From Novosphingobium sp. ST904 (lineage in GTDB: Bacteria > Pseudomonadota > Alphaproteobacteria > Sphingomonadales > Sphingomonadaceae): a stretch of DNA of 64,000 nt. Below are positions 17,305 through 26,449 of this stretch, one piece after another. Every line of letters starts with the position of its first letter. The stretch's first letter is position 1. Below the pieces are notes generated by a model that was given only the letters and a program-made list of their open reading frames with translations, searched no databases and had not been told where the DNA came from. The stretch spans positions 62,001 to 126,000 of the forward strand of contig NZ_LGJH01000166.1 of the NCBI RefSeq assembly GCF_001298105.1. The letters run 5' to 3'. The position numbers and the translations under genes were made by a program.

Positions 17305-18891
17305 ATGACGGTGGCCCCGCGCTATGCCGTGCCGCTTGCAGTCGTGACTCTCACGGCCCTGAGCTGGCTCGTTCCGTCATGGCGCTGGGCGCTGGTGCTG
17401 ATGGTGCCGGTCCTGATGCTGACCCTCTGGGACTTCGTTCAGGACCGCCACGCACTCCGGCGAAACTATCCGCTGATTGCGCGCGTGCGCTGGCTGTTCG
17501 AGGACTTGCGGCCCTATCTGCGCGCCTATGTCGTCGAGGGAGACCGCGAAGGCCGCCCCTTCACCATCGAGGAGCGCAGCCTTGTCTATGCGCGTGCCAA
17601 GGGTGACATATCCTCGCACCCGATGGGCACTGAGCTCGATGTCTATTCCGACGAATACGAATGGCTCGGCCATTCGATCGCACCGAACGAAAAAGCGCCT
17701 GAATCATGGCGCGTGAAGATCGGGGGCGACCAGTGCGCGAAGCCTTACGAGAGCGCGCTGCTCAATATTTCGGCCATGAGCTTCGGCTCGCTTTCGGCCA
17801 ATGCCATCGAAGCGCTCAACAAGGGTGCCGCGCTGGGCGGCTTCGCGCATGACACCGGCGAAGGATCGATCAGCCGCTACCACCGCACTTATGGCGGCGA
17901 TCTGATCTGGGAACTGGGCAGCGGCTACTTCGGATGCCGTCACAAGGATGGCAGCTTCGATCCGGATCTCTTCGCAGAGCAGGCGCAGAGCGATCAGGTC
18001 AAGATGGTCGAGATCAAGCTGAGCCAGGGCGCCAAGCCCGGCCACGGCGGCGTACTGCCCGGCCCCAAGGTCACGCCCGAGATCGCCGAGGCCCGCAAGG
18101 TCGAAGTCGGCGAGGATTGCCTGTCGCCCGCGGCCCATTCCGCATTTTCAACGCCCATCGAACTGCTCCAGTGGCTCGAACAGCTGCGCAAACTTTCGGG
18201 TGGCAAACCTGCAGGCATGAAGCTCTGTGTCGGCCAACCGCATGAAGTCATGGCGCTGGTCAAGGCCATGCTGGAAACCGGAATCACACCGGACTTCATA
18301 GTTGTGGACGGTGCCGAGGGCGGGACCGGCGCCGCGCCGCAGGAACTTACCGACAATGTCGGCATGCCGCTGCGGGAAGGGCTGACGCTGATGCGCAATG
18401 CCCTTGTGGGTGCCAACCTGAAGGACAGGATCCGCCTCGGCGCTTCGGGCAAGGTCCATTCCGGTGCCGGCATGGCCCGTGCCTTCGCGCTGGGGGCGGA
18501 CTGGTGCAATGCCGCCCGCGCCTTCATGTTCTCGCTCGGCTGCGTGCAATCGATGAAATGCCACACCGGCGAATGTCCAACCGGCGTTGCCACCCAGGTC
18601 GCCTGGCGCCAGCGCGGACTCGTGGTCGAGGATAAGGCGGAACGCGTTGCCCGGTTCCAGAAGGAAACATTGAAATCCCTCCGCGAGATTGTCGTCGCCA
18701 TGGGCTATGACAGTCCCTGGGGCCTCAACCAGCACGACATGTACCAGCGGATAGACAGCGCCAAGGCCGGACCACTGGACGAAGTGTACCGTTTCCTGAA
18801 ACCCGGCGAACTGCTCGCCGACCCCGAATCCACCCCCTACGCTCGCGCCTGGAACGTCGCCCGGGCGGACACGTTCAGACGCGTGTTCTGA
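17305..18891 (+). CDS. FMN-binding glutamate synthase family protein, membrane-anchored
   Basis: 528 residues from the ATG at 17305; the frame is open upstream but only as overlap with the previous gene. Two hydrophobic segments (about residues 8-25 and 28-45) precede a glutamate-synthase-like FMN barrel. Visible are 'SAMSFGSLSANAIEALNKGA', 'GEGSISRYH', 'KPGHGGVLPGPKV' and the cysteine set CVQSMKCHTGECPTG, spaced C-x5-C-x4-C as in the [3Fe-4S] site of GltB. No glutaminase domain is present. The stand-alone family includes ferredoxin-dependent and archaeal-type glutamate synthases and also enzymes of unknown activity, so glutamate formation is not certain. Confidence 0.88.
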   Translation: MTVAPRYAVPLAVVTLTALSWLVPSWRWALVLMVPVLMLTLWDFVQDRHALRRNYPLIARVRWLFEDLRPYLRAYVVEGDREGRPFTIEERSLVYARAKGDISSHPMGTELDVYSDEYEWLGHSIAPNEKAPESWRVKIGGDQCAKPYESALLNISAMSFGSLSANAIEALNKGAALGGFAHDTGEGSISRYHRTYGGDLIWELGSGYFGCRHKDGSFDPDLFAEQAQSDQVKMVEIKLSQGAKPGHGGVLPGPKVTPEIAEARKVEVGEDCLSPAAHSAFSTPIELLQWLEQLRKLSGGKPAGMKLCVGQPHEVMALVKAMLETGITPDFIVVDGAEGGTGAAPQELTDNVGMPLREGLTLMRNALVGANLKDRIRLGASGKVHSGAGMARAFALGADWCNAARAFMFSLGCVQSMKCHTGECPTGVATQVAWRQRGLVVEDKAERVARFQKETLKSLREIVVAMGYDSPWGLNQHDMYQRIDSAKAGPLDEVYRFLKPGELLADPESTPYARAWNVARADTFRRVF

Positions 18892-18916
18892 ACGCAAATT
18901 CCAAGGACTTGCCGAC

Positions 18917-19885
18917 ATGACCACCGGATACAGGATGATCGCCCGAAGCCATGGCGGCCCCGAAGTGATCGAGCGGGAGGATTTCGACGTCCCCTGCCCC
19001 GGTCCCGGCGAATTGCTGATCGAGACCGAAGCGGTCGGACTCAACTTCATCGACACTTACTACCGCAAGGGACTCTATGCCGACCCGTTGCCGATCAAGC
19101 TCGGATCGGAAAGCGTCGGAAGGATCATCGCGCTTGGCGCCGACGTGGCCGGCTTTTCGCCGGGTGAGCGTGTCGGCACGACTTATGCCGGCGGGGCCTA
19201 TGCCACGCACCGCATTGTGAAGGCGGCGAAGGCCATGCCCATCCCCGACACGATCGCTCCGGAGATTGCGGCAGCCGTCATGCTCAAGGGACTCACCGCC
19301 TGCTATCTCGCGGAAGAGACATATGCCGCCGGAAAGGGCGATGTCGCACTGGTGCATTCGGCGGCCGGGGGAGTCGGTTCGCTACTGGTGCCATGGCTGC
19401 TGGATAAAGGCGCAACCGTGATCGCCCACTCGGGCAGCGCCGAAAAGGCGGCGCAGGTTCCAGGCGAGCACTCCCTCCATTGCGATTTCAGCGAATTGCC
19501 CGAAGCCATCCGCGAGATCACCAGGGGCGAGATGTGCCATGTGGTCTATGACGGCGTCGGCGCGGCATCCTGGTCCGCATCGCTCGCTTCGCTCCGCAAG
19601 CGCGGATTCATGGTGACTTACGGAAATGCCTCGGGACCGGTTCCCGCGATTGCGCCGCTGGACCTGATGAAAGCGGGATCGATCTACCTCACCCGCCCTA
19701 CCCTTGCCGACTACATTGCCACGCCGGAGCAGCTCGCCGTCAGCGCAGGGAAACTGTTCGACCGGATCGCCGCCGGGATTCTCAGGCCCCATATCGGCCA
19801 GACCTACCGCTTGGAGGATGCAGCCGAGGCCCACCGCGCGCTGGAGAGCCGGGCTACCACAGGGTCCACAGTACTGGTGCCTTGA
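18917..19885 (+). CDS. NADPH:quinone oxidoreductase (zinc-free MDR family)
   Basis: 322 residues. Medium-chain dehydrogenase fold with 'PGPGELLIETEAVGLNFIDTYYRKGLY' and the quinone-reductase signature 'VHSAAGGVGSLLVPW' for NADPH binding; no zinc-ligand cysteines. The family reduces quinones by one electron or acts as a crystallin-like reductase. It follows the glutamate-synthase-like gene by 25 bp and ends before a strong terminator, closing a three-gene plus-strand unit. Confidence 0.92.
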   Translation: MTTGYRMIARSHGGPEVIEREDFDVPCPGPGELLIETEAVGLNFIDTYYRKGLYADPLPIKLGSESVGRIIALGADVAGFSPGERVGTTYAGGAYATHRIVKAAKAMPIPDTIAPEIAAAVMLKGLTACYLAEETYAAGKGDVALVHSAAGGVGSLLVPWLLDKGATVIAHSGSAEKAAQVPGEHSLHCDFSELPEAIREITRGEMCHVVYDGVGAASWSASLASLRKRGFMVTYGNASGPVPAIAPLDLMKAGSIYLTRPTLADYIATPEQLAVSAGKLFDRIAAGILRPHIGQTYRLEDAAEAHRALESRATTGSTVLVP

Positions 19886-19938
19886 ACGAATTGGAGAGCC
19901 TGTGAGACGCAATCGTCTCCGGAACATCGATCAAAGAG

Positions 19939-19969
19939 AAAAGGGCCCGGATTTCCGGGCCCTTTTCAT
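19939..19969. terminator. Bidirectional terminator between qor-like gene and terC
   Basis: Perfect 12-bp stem AAAAGGGCCCGG / CCGGGCCCTTTT (19939-19950, 19955-19966), loop ATTT, with an A-tract on the left and a T-tract on the right. Confidence 0.9.
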
Positions 19970-19972
19970 TCG

Positions 19973-20686
19973 TCAGATCAGCGTGATGATCCCAAGCTGC
20001 GGGTCTACCCACCCCTCATAGATCATCTTTGCCGCCACATAGAGGATCACCGCAAGGCCGATCCAGGCTATCCAGCGATAGCGTTCGATGTAGCGCGCAA
20101 TGAAGTTCGCGGCGACGCCCATGAGGGCCACTGCGAAGACCAGGCCCACGATCAGGATGCCGGGATGATCGCGCGCCGCGCCGGCTACGCCGAGCACATT
20201 GTCGATCGACATCGAGATGTCCGCCACCGCAACCGAGATTGCCGCTCCGGCAAAGCTCTTGGCAGGCTTGAGGCCGGAACTCTCGTCACCCTCGATTTCC
20301 GGTGAGCCGGGGGAATGTTCACCGCCGTGAAGCTCGCGGTACATCTTCCACGCGACCCAGAGCAGCAGCAATCCGCCAGCGAAGATGAGCCCGACAAGGC
20401 CGAGCAGCCAGGTCACGACAAGCGCGAAACCGATGCGCAGCACCAACGCTGCGATCACGCCGATGGCGATGACCTTCTTGCGCTGGTCGGCAGGAAGCCC
20501 CGCTGCCAGTGCGCCGACGACGATGGCATTGTCGCCCGCCAATACCACGTCGATCATAAGCACCTGAAGGAACGCCGACATGGCTGCCGGCGTCCCAAGG
20601 TTCGAGAAATCGTTGACGATATGCTGCCAGATCTCCGCCGGACCTCCCATCGAGGAGGTAGCGACAAGTGTCTGCAGGATGCTCAA
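19973..20686 (-). CDS. TerC/YjbE family integral membrane protein
   Basis: 237 residues with about six to seven membrane segments. The acidic intramembrane motifs 'DVVLAGDNAIVVG' (near residue 47) and 'VADISMSIDNVLGVAG' (near residue 157) are the paired metal-binding repeats of TerC proteins. Members export Mn2+ or help metal loading of exported proteins. It lies 15 bp after rho in the same direction and probably shares its transcript. Whether it handles manganese here is inference; no yybP-ykoY-type leader is visible. Confidence 0.9.
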   Translation of the reverse strand: MSILQTLVATSSMGGPAEIWQHIVNDFSNLGTPAAMSAFLQVLMIDVVLAGDNAIVVGALAAGLPADQRKKVIAIGVIAALVLRIGFALVVTWLLGLVGLIFAGGLLLLWVAWKMYRELHGGEHSPGSPEIEGDESSGLKPAKSFAGAAISVAVADISMSIDNVLGVAGAARDHPGILIVGLVFAVALMGVAANFIARYIERYRWIAWIGLAVILYVAAKMIYEGWVDPQLGIITLI

Positions 20687-20701
20687 GCCGGGACTCCCCG
20701 C

Positions 20702-21958
20702 TTACTGGTTCATCGTCGAGAAGAAGTCCTCGTTGGTCTTCGAGTCCTTCATCTTGTCGAGCAGGAACTCCATCGCATCGACGGTGCCCATCTGCATGAG
20801 AATACGGCGAAGGACCCACATCTTGGTGAGCTGGTCCTTGGGAACCAGCAGCTCTTCCTTGCGGGTGCCCGACTTGCCGACATCGAGCGCCGGGAAGATG
20901 CGCTTGTCCGCCACCTTGCGATCAAGGACGATTTCCGAGTTACCGGTGCCCTTGAACTCTTCGAAGATGACTTCGTCCATGCGGCTGCCGGTGTCGATCA
21001 GGGCCGTAGCGATGATCGAGAGCGAACCGCCCTCCTCGATGTTGCGCGCGGCGCCGAAGAAGCGCTTGGGGCGCTGCAGGGCGTTGGCGTCGACACCACC
21101 GGTCAGCACCTTGCCCGAGCTGGGCACCACGGTGTTGTAGGCGCGGCCGAGACGGGTGATCGAGTCCAGCAGGATCACGACGTCGCGCTTGTGCTCGACG
21201 AGGCGCTTGGCCTTCTCGATCACCATTTCGGCGACCTGGACGTGGCGCTGGGCGGGTTCGTCGAAGGTGGAGGAGATGACCTCGCCCTTCACCGAGCGCT
21301 GCATGTCGGTGACTTCTTCAGGGCGCTCGTCGACGAGCAGCACGAGAAGGAAGACTTCCGGATGGTTGTCGGTGATGGCCTTGGCCATGTTCTGCAGCAG
21401 CACGGTCTTGCCGGTGCGCGGCGGCGCCACAATCAGGGCGCGCTGGCCCTTGCCCTGCGGCGAAATGAGATCGATCACGCGGGCCGACTTGTCCTTGACC
21501 GTGGGGTCGAGGCTGTCGAGCTTCAGGCGCTGATCGGGATAGAGCGGCGTCAGGTTGTCGAAGTTGACGCGGTGGCGCACCACGTCGGGATCGTCGAAGT
21601 TGACGCTGATGAGTTTGGTGATGGCGAAGTAACGCTCGCCGTCGCGGGGAGCACGGATCTCGCCTTCGACGGTATCGCCGGTGCGCAGGCCCCATTTACG
21701 GACCTGGTTGGGCGAGACGTAGATATCGTCGGGACCGGCAAGATAGTTCGCCTCGGGGCTGCGCAGGAAGCCGAAGCCATCGGTGAGAACCTCTATGGTG
21801 CCCTGCCCGATGATTTCCTCACCGTCTTCAGCCACTTCCTTGAGGATGGCGAACATGAGGTCCTGTCGGCGCAGCGTCGACGCGCCTTCCACGCCGAGTT
21901 CCTCGGCCATTTCGACCAGATCGGCCGACGTTTTCTTCTTGAGTTCTTTAAGGTGCAT
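20702..21958 (-). CDS. rho: Transcription termination factor Rho
   Basis: 418 residues from the ATG at 21958 (MHLKELKKKT, the usual alphaproteobacterial start); the frame extends 25 codons upstream without similarity. The N-terminal cold-shock/OB domain for RNA binding includes 'DGFGFLRSPEANYLAGPDDIYVS'; Walker A is 'APPRTGKT' and Walker B lies in 'DVVILLDSITRLGRAYN'. The homohexamer threads nascent RNA and ends transcription. It belongs to the leading strand left of the putative origin. Confidence 0.98.
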   Translation of the reverse strand: MHLKELKKKTSADLVEMAEELGVEGASTLRRQDLMFAILKEVAEDGEEIIGQGTIEVLTDGFGFLRSPEANYLAGPDDIYVSPNQVRKWGLRTGDTVEGEIRAPRDGERYFAITKLISVNFDDPDVVRHRVNFDNLTPLYPDQRLKLDSLDPTVKDKSARVIDLISPQGKGQRALIVAPPRTGKTVLLQNMAKAITDNHPEVFLLVLLVDERPEEVTDMQRSVKGEVISSTFDEPAQRHVQVAEMVIEKAKRLVEHKRDVVILLDSITRLGRAYNTVVPSSGKVLTGGVDANALQRPKRFFGAARNIEEGGSLSIIATALIDTGSRMDEVIFEEFKGTGNSEIVLDRKVADKRIFPALDVGKSGTRKEELLVPKDQLTKMWVLRRILMQMGTVDAMEFLLDKMKDSKTNEDFFSTMNQ

Positions 21959-22195
21959 CTTGTCTGGATTCCGGATGGAAAATGGGTGTCGGCCGGCGGG
22001 ATCGTTGGGCTTGGGGAAAGCGGATCCGGGCAAGCGAAAGGGCTCGCCGCCCTGTGCCGGAACAAGGCTCAGATAAGCTCTGGGCAGCTTTGGGTCAACG
22101 AGTCATCTGCGGGACGGCGTGTGGCCGGGCTGAATCGAGATTCCCGCAGTGCCCGAGCGGCAAGTGATGCTTTCGGACGACGAATCGCCCGATCG

Positions 22196-22621
22196 TCAGA
22201 ACGGCTTCACGACCACCAGAATGACGATCACTACTGCTGCAAGTCCGGGAATTTCATTGAGCAGGCGCAGTTTCCGGCCAGTCAGCGGCCGTTCGCCCTT
22301 TGCCAGCTTCTTGCCGTAACCGACCAGCCACCCATGGTAGCCCGACAGGCCCAGTACGAAGAGCAGCTTGGCATGAAGCCAGCCTTCGCTCCATGCCCCC
22401 ATCGCCGAGGCGGTGGCGATGCCGAGCACCCATACCAGGACCAGCGACGGGGTGAGGATGATCTTGCGAAGCTTGGATTCGCGATCGATCCAGCGCGCTT
22501 CTTCGGCCGAGCCGGGCTCTGATTCCTGATGGTAGACGAAATAGCGCGGCAGCATGAACAGGCCGGCCATCCAGAAGATCACGAAAATGACGTGTCCGGC
22601 CTTGAGCCAGAGATAAAGCAT
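22196..22621 (-). CDS. hemJ: Protoporphyrinogen IX oxidase HemJ
   Basis: 141 residues from the ATG at 22621, chosen because AGGAAG sits eight bases ahead; GTG and ATG starts 27 and 18 bases upstream are in frame. Four membrane helices. The opening 'LYLWLKAGHVIFVIFWMAGLFMLPR' carries the His and the Arg/Lys-type residues that bind heme in HemJ. It oxidises protoporphyrinogen IX to protoporphyrin IX in the inner membrane. It lies immediately downstream of hemE on the same strand, so two haem-pathway genes are adjacent. Confidence 0.93.
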   Translation of the reverse strand: MLYLWLKAGHVIFVIFWMAGLFMLPRYFVYHQESEPGSAEEARWIDRESKLRKIILTPSLVLVWVLGIATASAMGAWSEGWLHAKLLFVLGLSGYHGWLVGYGKKLAKGERPLTGRKLRLLNEIPGLAAVVIVILVVVKPF

Positions 22622-22749
22622 GGAAAGCACTTCCTGCATGGGCAGCACGAGTCTCGATGAATCCGGAAGGCGACCTCCTGCACGCTCGCCCGGATTCGGG
22701 CAAGCCGATTCCGGGGCGAGTCAGGCGGTTGGTCGTTTTGGCGAGGATT

Positions 22750-23775
22750 CTACCGCGACCAGGCGCGCACGATGCCGAGCAGCCGCTCGACATTTTCGAT
22801 CGGCGTGAACTGGCCGATGCCGTGTCCGAGATTGAAGACATGCGGCCGGTCGGCGAAAGCATCGAGCACGCGGCGAGTCTGAATCTCGAGATCGTTCCCA
22901 CCCGAAAGCAGGAGAAGCGGATCGAGATTCCCTTGCACTGGAAGCCCGGCGGGAAGCTGTCTCGCCGCCCAGACCGGGTCTATCGTTTCATCGATTCCGA
23001 CCGCGTCGACTCCGGTTTCACGGGCGTATGCCGGTAATTTTTCGCCGGCCCCCTTTGGGAATCCGATGACCGGAGTCTCGGGATGGCGCGCTTTCATCTC
23101 GGATACGATCTTCGCATTGGGGGCAATGACCCAACGTTCGAATTGGGCGGGAGAGAGCGATCCGGCCCATGAATCGAAGAGCTGGACGGCTTCCGCTCCG
23201 GCTTCGATCTGGCCGCTGAGATATTCGACAGTCACCCCCACGATAGCCTGGATGATAGCCTCGAACGCCTCAGGGTCGCGATAGGCCATTGCCCGCGTCT
23301 CATGCTGATCGCGGCTGCCTTCGCCTGCGCACATGTAGGTTGCGACAGTCCACGGACTTCCGGCGAAGCCGAGCATGGTCTTGTCGGATTCGAGTCCGGC
23401 GCGGACCTTGCGTACGGTTTCGTAGATGGGAGTCAGGCGCTCGGGAACCGCGGTGAGATTCACCAGCGCGTGATCGACCAGGCGTGGAGTGAGCTTTGGG
23501 CCTTCACCGGCAAGGAACTGCAGATCCTGCCCCATCGCGTAAGGGACGATGAGGATGTCCGAGAAGAGGATCGCGCCGTCGAATCCGAAGCGGCGGATGG
23601 GCTGGAGCGTAATTTCGGCCGCAGCGTCGGTATCATAGACGAGCGCGAGGAATCCGCCCTTTTCGGCGCGAAGGGCGCGGTATTCGGGAAGGTATCTTCC
23701 GGCCTGGCGCATCAGCCAGATCGGGCGCTTGCTCGTGTTCGTTCCGCGCAGGTTTTCGAGAAGGAGGCCAGGCAT
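22750..23775 (-). CDS. hemE: Uroporphyrinogen decarboxylase
   Basis: 341 residues. The family signature 'PIWLMRQAGRYLPEYR' is at residues 18-33 and the second signature 'IGFPKGAG' follows later; the substrate-binding Asp is in 'ILFSDIL'. It decarboxylates uroporphyrinogen III to coproporphyrinogen III in the cytosol. It borders the putative origin, as hemE does in Caulobacter crescentus. Confidence 0.97.
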   Translation of the reverse strand: MPGLLLENLRGTNTSKRPIWLMRQAGRYLPEYRALRAEKGGFLALVYDTDAAAEITLQPIRRFGFDGAILFSDILIVPYAMGQDLQFLAGEGPKLTPRLVDHALVNLTAVPERLTPIYETVRKVRAGLESDKTMLGFAGSPWTVATYMCAGEGSRDQHETRAMAYRDPEAFEAIIQAIVGVTVEYLSGQIEAGAEAVQLFDSWAGSLSPAQFERWVIAPNAKIVSEMKARHPETPVIGFPKGAGEKLPAYARETGVDAVGIDETIDPVWAARQLPAGLPVQGNLDPLLLLSGGNDLEIQTRRVLDAFADRPHVFNLGHGIGQFTPIENVERLLGIVRAWSR

Positions 23776-24132
23776 CGAGATTCAGGTCCGATCAAAAAAA
23801 TAAAGATTCTTAGAAGGATGATGGAGTCTGTTGGTCCTGTGGATATCGGGGACGATTGAATCTTGCCCGAATTATTCCACGGTGAACAGGTTCAAATCTG
23901 CGGAGCGACTCTCGATGGAGTCTGAGTCAAAGACTCTTTATCCCTGTTACCCACAGGGTGTGATTTGGATTTGAATCATGTTCGCAAGTCTGCCCGTTGA
24001 ATCGGTTCAATGGGGAGGAAACCCGGGATCCGAGTTGTCACCAGACCAGTCCCGTGGTTTATGCCCGGACGTATCCACAGGCCCCGGCGCCCTGCCGGCC
24101 GCCTTCCGCGAAAGACCCTGGAAAAGCCTCGC
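23776..24132. other. Candidate chromosomal replication origin (oriC), hemE-ppsR gap
   Basis: 357 bp without a gene. Three near-consensus DnaA boxes (TTATCCACA type, one mismatch each): TGTGGATAT at 23838-23846 (reverse), TTACCCACA at 23947-23955 and GTATCCACA at 24071-24079. An A/T-rich tract (CAAAAAAATAAAG, 23793-23805) lies beside hemE and could be an unwinding element. Short motifs repeat: ATGGAGTCTG at 23821 and 23915, TTGAATC at 23856, 23971 and 23997, GGTTCAA at 23889 and 24004. Flanking genes point outward and match the arrangement around Caulobacter oriC. No DNA-binding data exist in the sequence itself; the call rests on motifs and context. The region also contains the promoters of hemE and ppsR. 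Confidence 0.75.
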
Positions 24133-24978
24133 ATGGCGCGATTTCACCTTCATTTGCTCTCGGATTCCACCGGCGAAACGCTCGAGATGATCGCGAAGGC
24201 GGCCCTCGCCCAGTTCGACGATTCAGACGTCCTGCGACATTTCTGGCCGATGGTCCGTTCACAGCAGCACCTAGACAGGATCATGGGCGAGATCGCCGCC
24301 AATCCTGGACTCGTCTTCTTCACCCTGGTGAACGAGGAAACGCGGGGAAGGCTGGAAGAACGCTGTCAGATTCTCGGCCTGCCGGCGATTGCCGTGCTGG
24401 ATGGCGTGACGGATGCGCTGGAAGCCCTGCTCGGCCAGGAAGCCAAGGGGCGGCCCGGCCGCCAGCATCGGCTGGACGATGCCTATTTCGCGCGTGTCGA
24501 TGCGATTCAGTTCACCATCGCCCATGACGACGGGATCGCCTGGGAGGAATGGGAAGAAGCGGATATCCTGCTGGCGGGCGTATCGCGCACCAGCAAGACG
24601 CCCACTTCGATCTATCTTGCCAATCGCGGATACAAGGTCGCCAATATCCCGATCGTGGTCGAAAGTCCGCCGCCTGCGGCCCTGTTCGGGCTCAAGCGGC
24701 CGATGGTCGTCGGGCTTACCACCGCGCCCGACCGGCTGATTCAAATCCGTCGCAACCGCCTGCTCTCGCTCAGCCAGTCTCCCGATACCGACTACGTGAA
24801 GACCGATAGGGTCGAGGATGAGCTGAAATATGCGCGGCGCATGTTCGCCGACAATTCCTGGCCGGTGATCGACGTGACCCGCCGTTCCATCGAGGAAACG
24901 GCGGCGGCGATCATCAATCTCTATAACGAGCGCAGGGCTTCGGGCCTGCAAGGCCCGCTTGGCCCCAAGCCCATCTGA
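24133..24978 (+). CDS. ppsR: Pyruvate,phosphate dikinase / PEP synthase regulatory protein (kinase-pyrophosphorylase)
   Basis: 281 residues from the ATG at 24133 (MARFHLHLLSDSTGET, the usual start); the frame is open upstream through the origin region but without similarity. DUF299 family: the N-terminal 'HLLSDSTGETLE' and a P-loop-like GVSRTSKT at residues 149-156. These proteins phosphorylate PPDK or PEP synthase with ADP and also remove the phosphate with Pi. No PPDK gene is visible here. It is the first gene right of the putative origin, followed by maf 33 bp away. Confidence 0.93.
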   Translation: MARFHLHLLSDSTGETLEMIAKAALAQFDDSDVLRHFWPMVRSQQHLDRIMGEIAANPGLVFFTLVNEETRGRLEERCQILGLPAIAVLDGVTDALEALLGQEAKGRPGRQHRLDDAYFARVDAIQFTIAHDDGIAWEEWEEADILLAGVSRTSKTPTSIYLANRGYKVANIPIVVESPPPAALFGLKRPMVVGLTTAPDRLIQIRRNRLLSLSQSPDTDYVKTDRVEDELKYARRMFADNSWPVIDVTRRSIEETAAAIINLYNERRASGLQGPLGPKPI

Positions 24979-25011
24979 ATCCGCCGAATCTGAATCTCAG
25001 GAAAACCGTCG

Positions 25012-25595
25012 ATGATCGTCCTCGCGTCCCAGAGCGCCTCGCGGCGCGCCATGCTTGAAGCCGCCGCCATTCCTTTCCGCGCGCAACCCGCCCACGTCGA
25101 CGAGCGGGCACTGGAAGCGGAGCTGTCCGGCGCGGCGCCGGCCGAGATTGCGCTCGCCCTTGCCAAGGCCAAGGCGCTCGCGGTTTCGGCGGCGCGCCCG
25201 GCCAGCTTGTGCTCGGCAGTGATTCCCTCGTCGAATGTGGCGGCCGCCGGTTCGACAAGCCGGAAAGTCGCGAATATGCGGCGGAGCACCTGCGCTACTT
25301 TTCGGGCAAGATCATGAATCTCCACAGTGCGGCCGCACTCGCGCGCGACGGCGAAGTGATCTGGGCGGAGGATGCGGTTGCTTCGCTGCATGTGGTCGAG
25401 ATGTCGGCGCCCTTCATCGCCGAATATCTCGATGCGGAATGGCCCGAAGTTGCCGGCTGTGTCGGCGTATTCCGCATCGAGGCGCGCGGCGTGCAGCTTT
25501 TCGAAGCGGTCGAGGGGGACTATTTCACCATTCTCGGCATGCCGCTGCTCAAGGTGCAGGCGGCGCTGCGCCGCCTCGGAGAAATCGCGAAATGA
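25012..25595 (+). pseudogene. maf: Maf-family nucleoside triphosphate pyrophosphatase, frameshifted
   Basis: The N-terminal frame starts at 25012 with MIVLASQSASRRAMLE, the Maf signature (A-S-x-S-x-R-R), and the C-terminal frame begins in 'LVLGSDSLVECGG' near 25209 and ends at 25595. The break is between about 25190 and 25208, where 'AARPA' should join 'LVLGSDS'. Joined length is about 194 residues, normal for the family, which hydrolyses non-canonical or excess NTPs to NMP and PPi. The stop overlaps aroE (ATGA). The gene order ppsR-maf-aroE-coaE-dnaQ is that of Caulobacter, so loss of maf would be surprising; an indel error is likely. Confidence 0.85.
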
Positions 25596-26449
25596 GCCTG
25601 CCTTATGCCGAAGTGATCGGCGACCCCATTGTCCAGTCGAAGTCGCCGATGATTCACGGATTCTGGCTCGAAAAGCTGGGAATCGAAGGACGCTACGATC
25701 GTCATCGCGTGCCCGCCGACGGGCTCGCCGCCTATCTGGCCGAGCGTCGTCTCGATGCCGACTGGCGCGGCTGCAACGTCACCATGCCGCACAAGCTGGA
25801 GATTCTGCCGCTGCTGGACCGGCTCGATCCCCTTGCCGCGAAGATCGGCGCGGTGAACACCGTCGTGCGGGAGCAGGACGGGACTCTGACCGGTTACAAC
25901 ACCGATGCTCCGGGCTTCCTCGAGCCCCTGCGGGAGCGTCTCGAAGAAACGCACCTGTTCCGCATGGCGCGGATTCTCGGCACGGGCGGTGCCTCGCGCG
26001 CGATCGTCGCGGCGCTGGCGGAAAAGGGATTCGTGATCGTGCTCGCCGGCCGCGATCCGGCCAAGGCGCAGACGATGCTCGACGAACTCACCACGCAGAG
26101 CGATCATCACGCCATCGATCTCTCCCACTTCGCCGAAGCCACCGATTTTGCCTTCGATGATCGCGAACGGTGTTTCGACGTGATCGTCAACGCCAGCCCG
26201 CTGGGCATGACCGGACAGCCGCCGCTCGCCTTCGACCTGTCGCATGCTCCGCCGCGCAGCGTTGCCTACGATATCGTCACCAGCCCCCTCGATACGCCGT
26301 TCCTGAAAGCCGCGCGCGAAGCTGGCTTCGACACGGTGGACGGTCTGGCGATGTTGATCGGCCAGGCCGATATCGCCTTCACCCATTTCTTCGGTGAGAC
26401 ACCGCCGCGCGAGCATGATTCCGAATTGCGCGAGCGCCTGCTGACATGA
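25592..26449 (+). CDS. aroE: Shikimate dehydrogenase (NADP+)
   Basis: 285 residues from the ATG at 25592, overlapping the maf stop. The substrate site has 'QSKSPMIH' (Ser pair) and 'NVTMPHK' with the catalytic Lys; 'YNTDAPGF' holds the partner Asp; the nucleotide site is 'GTGGASRAIVAAL'. It reduces 3-dehydroshikimate to shikimate, step four of the chorismate pathway. It overlaps coaE by 4 bp (ATGA). Confidence 0.96.
   Translation: MSLPYAEVIGDPIVQSKSPMIHGFWLEKLGIEGRYDRHRVPADGLAAYLAERRLDADWRGCNVTMPHKLEILPLLDRLDPLAAKIGAVNTVVREQDGTLTGYNTDAPGFLEPLRERLEETHLFRMARILGTGGASRAIVAALAEKGFVIVLAGRDPAKAQTMLDELTTQSDHHAIDLSHFAEATDFAFDDRERCFDVIVNASPLGMTGQPPLAFDLSHAPPRSVAYDIVTSPLDTPFLKAAREAGFDTVDGLAMLIGQADIAFTHFFGETPPREHDSELRERLLT

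Noticed and set aside
20315..22522. Very long open frame (735 codons) antisense to rho.
   Set aside because: It is opposite the intact and highly conserved rho gene, has no recognisable motif, and is His/Arg/Asp-rich as expected for the complement of a GC-rich gene.
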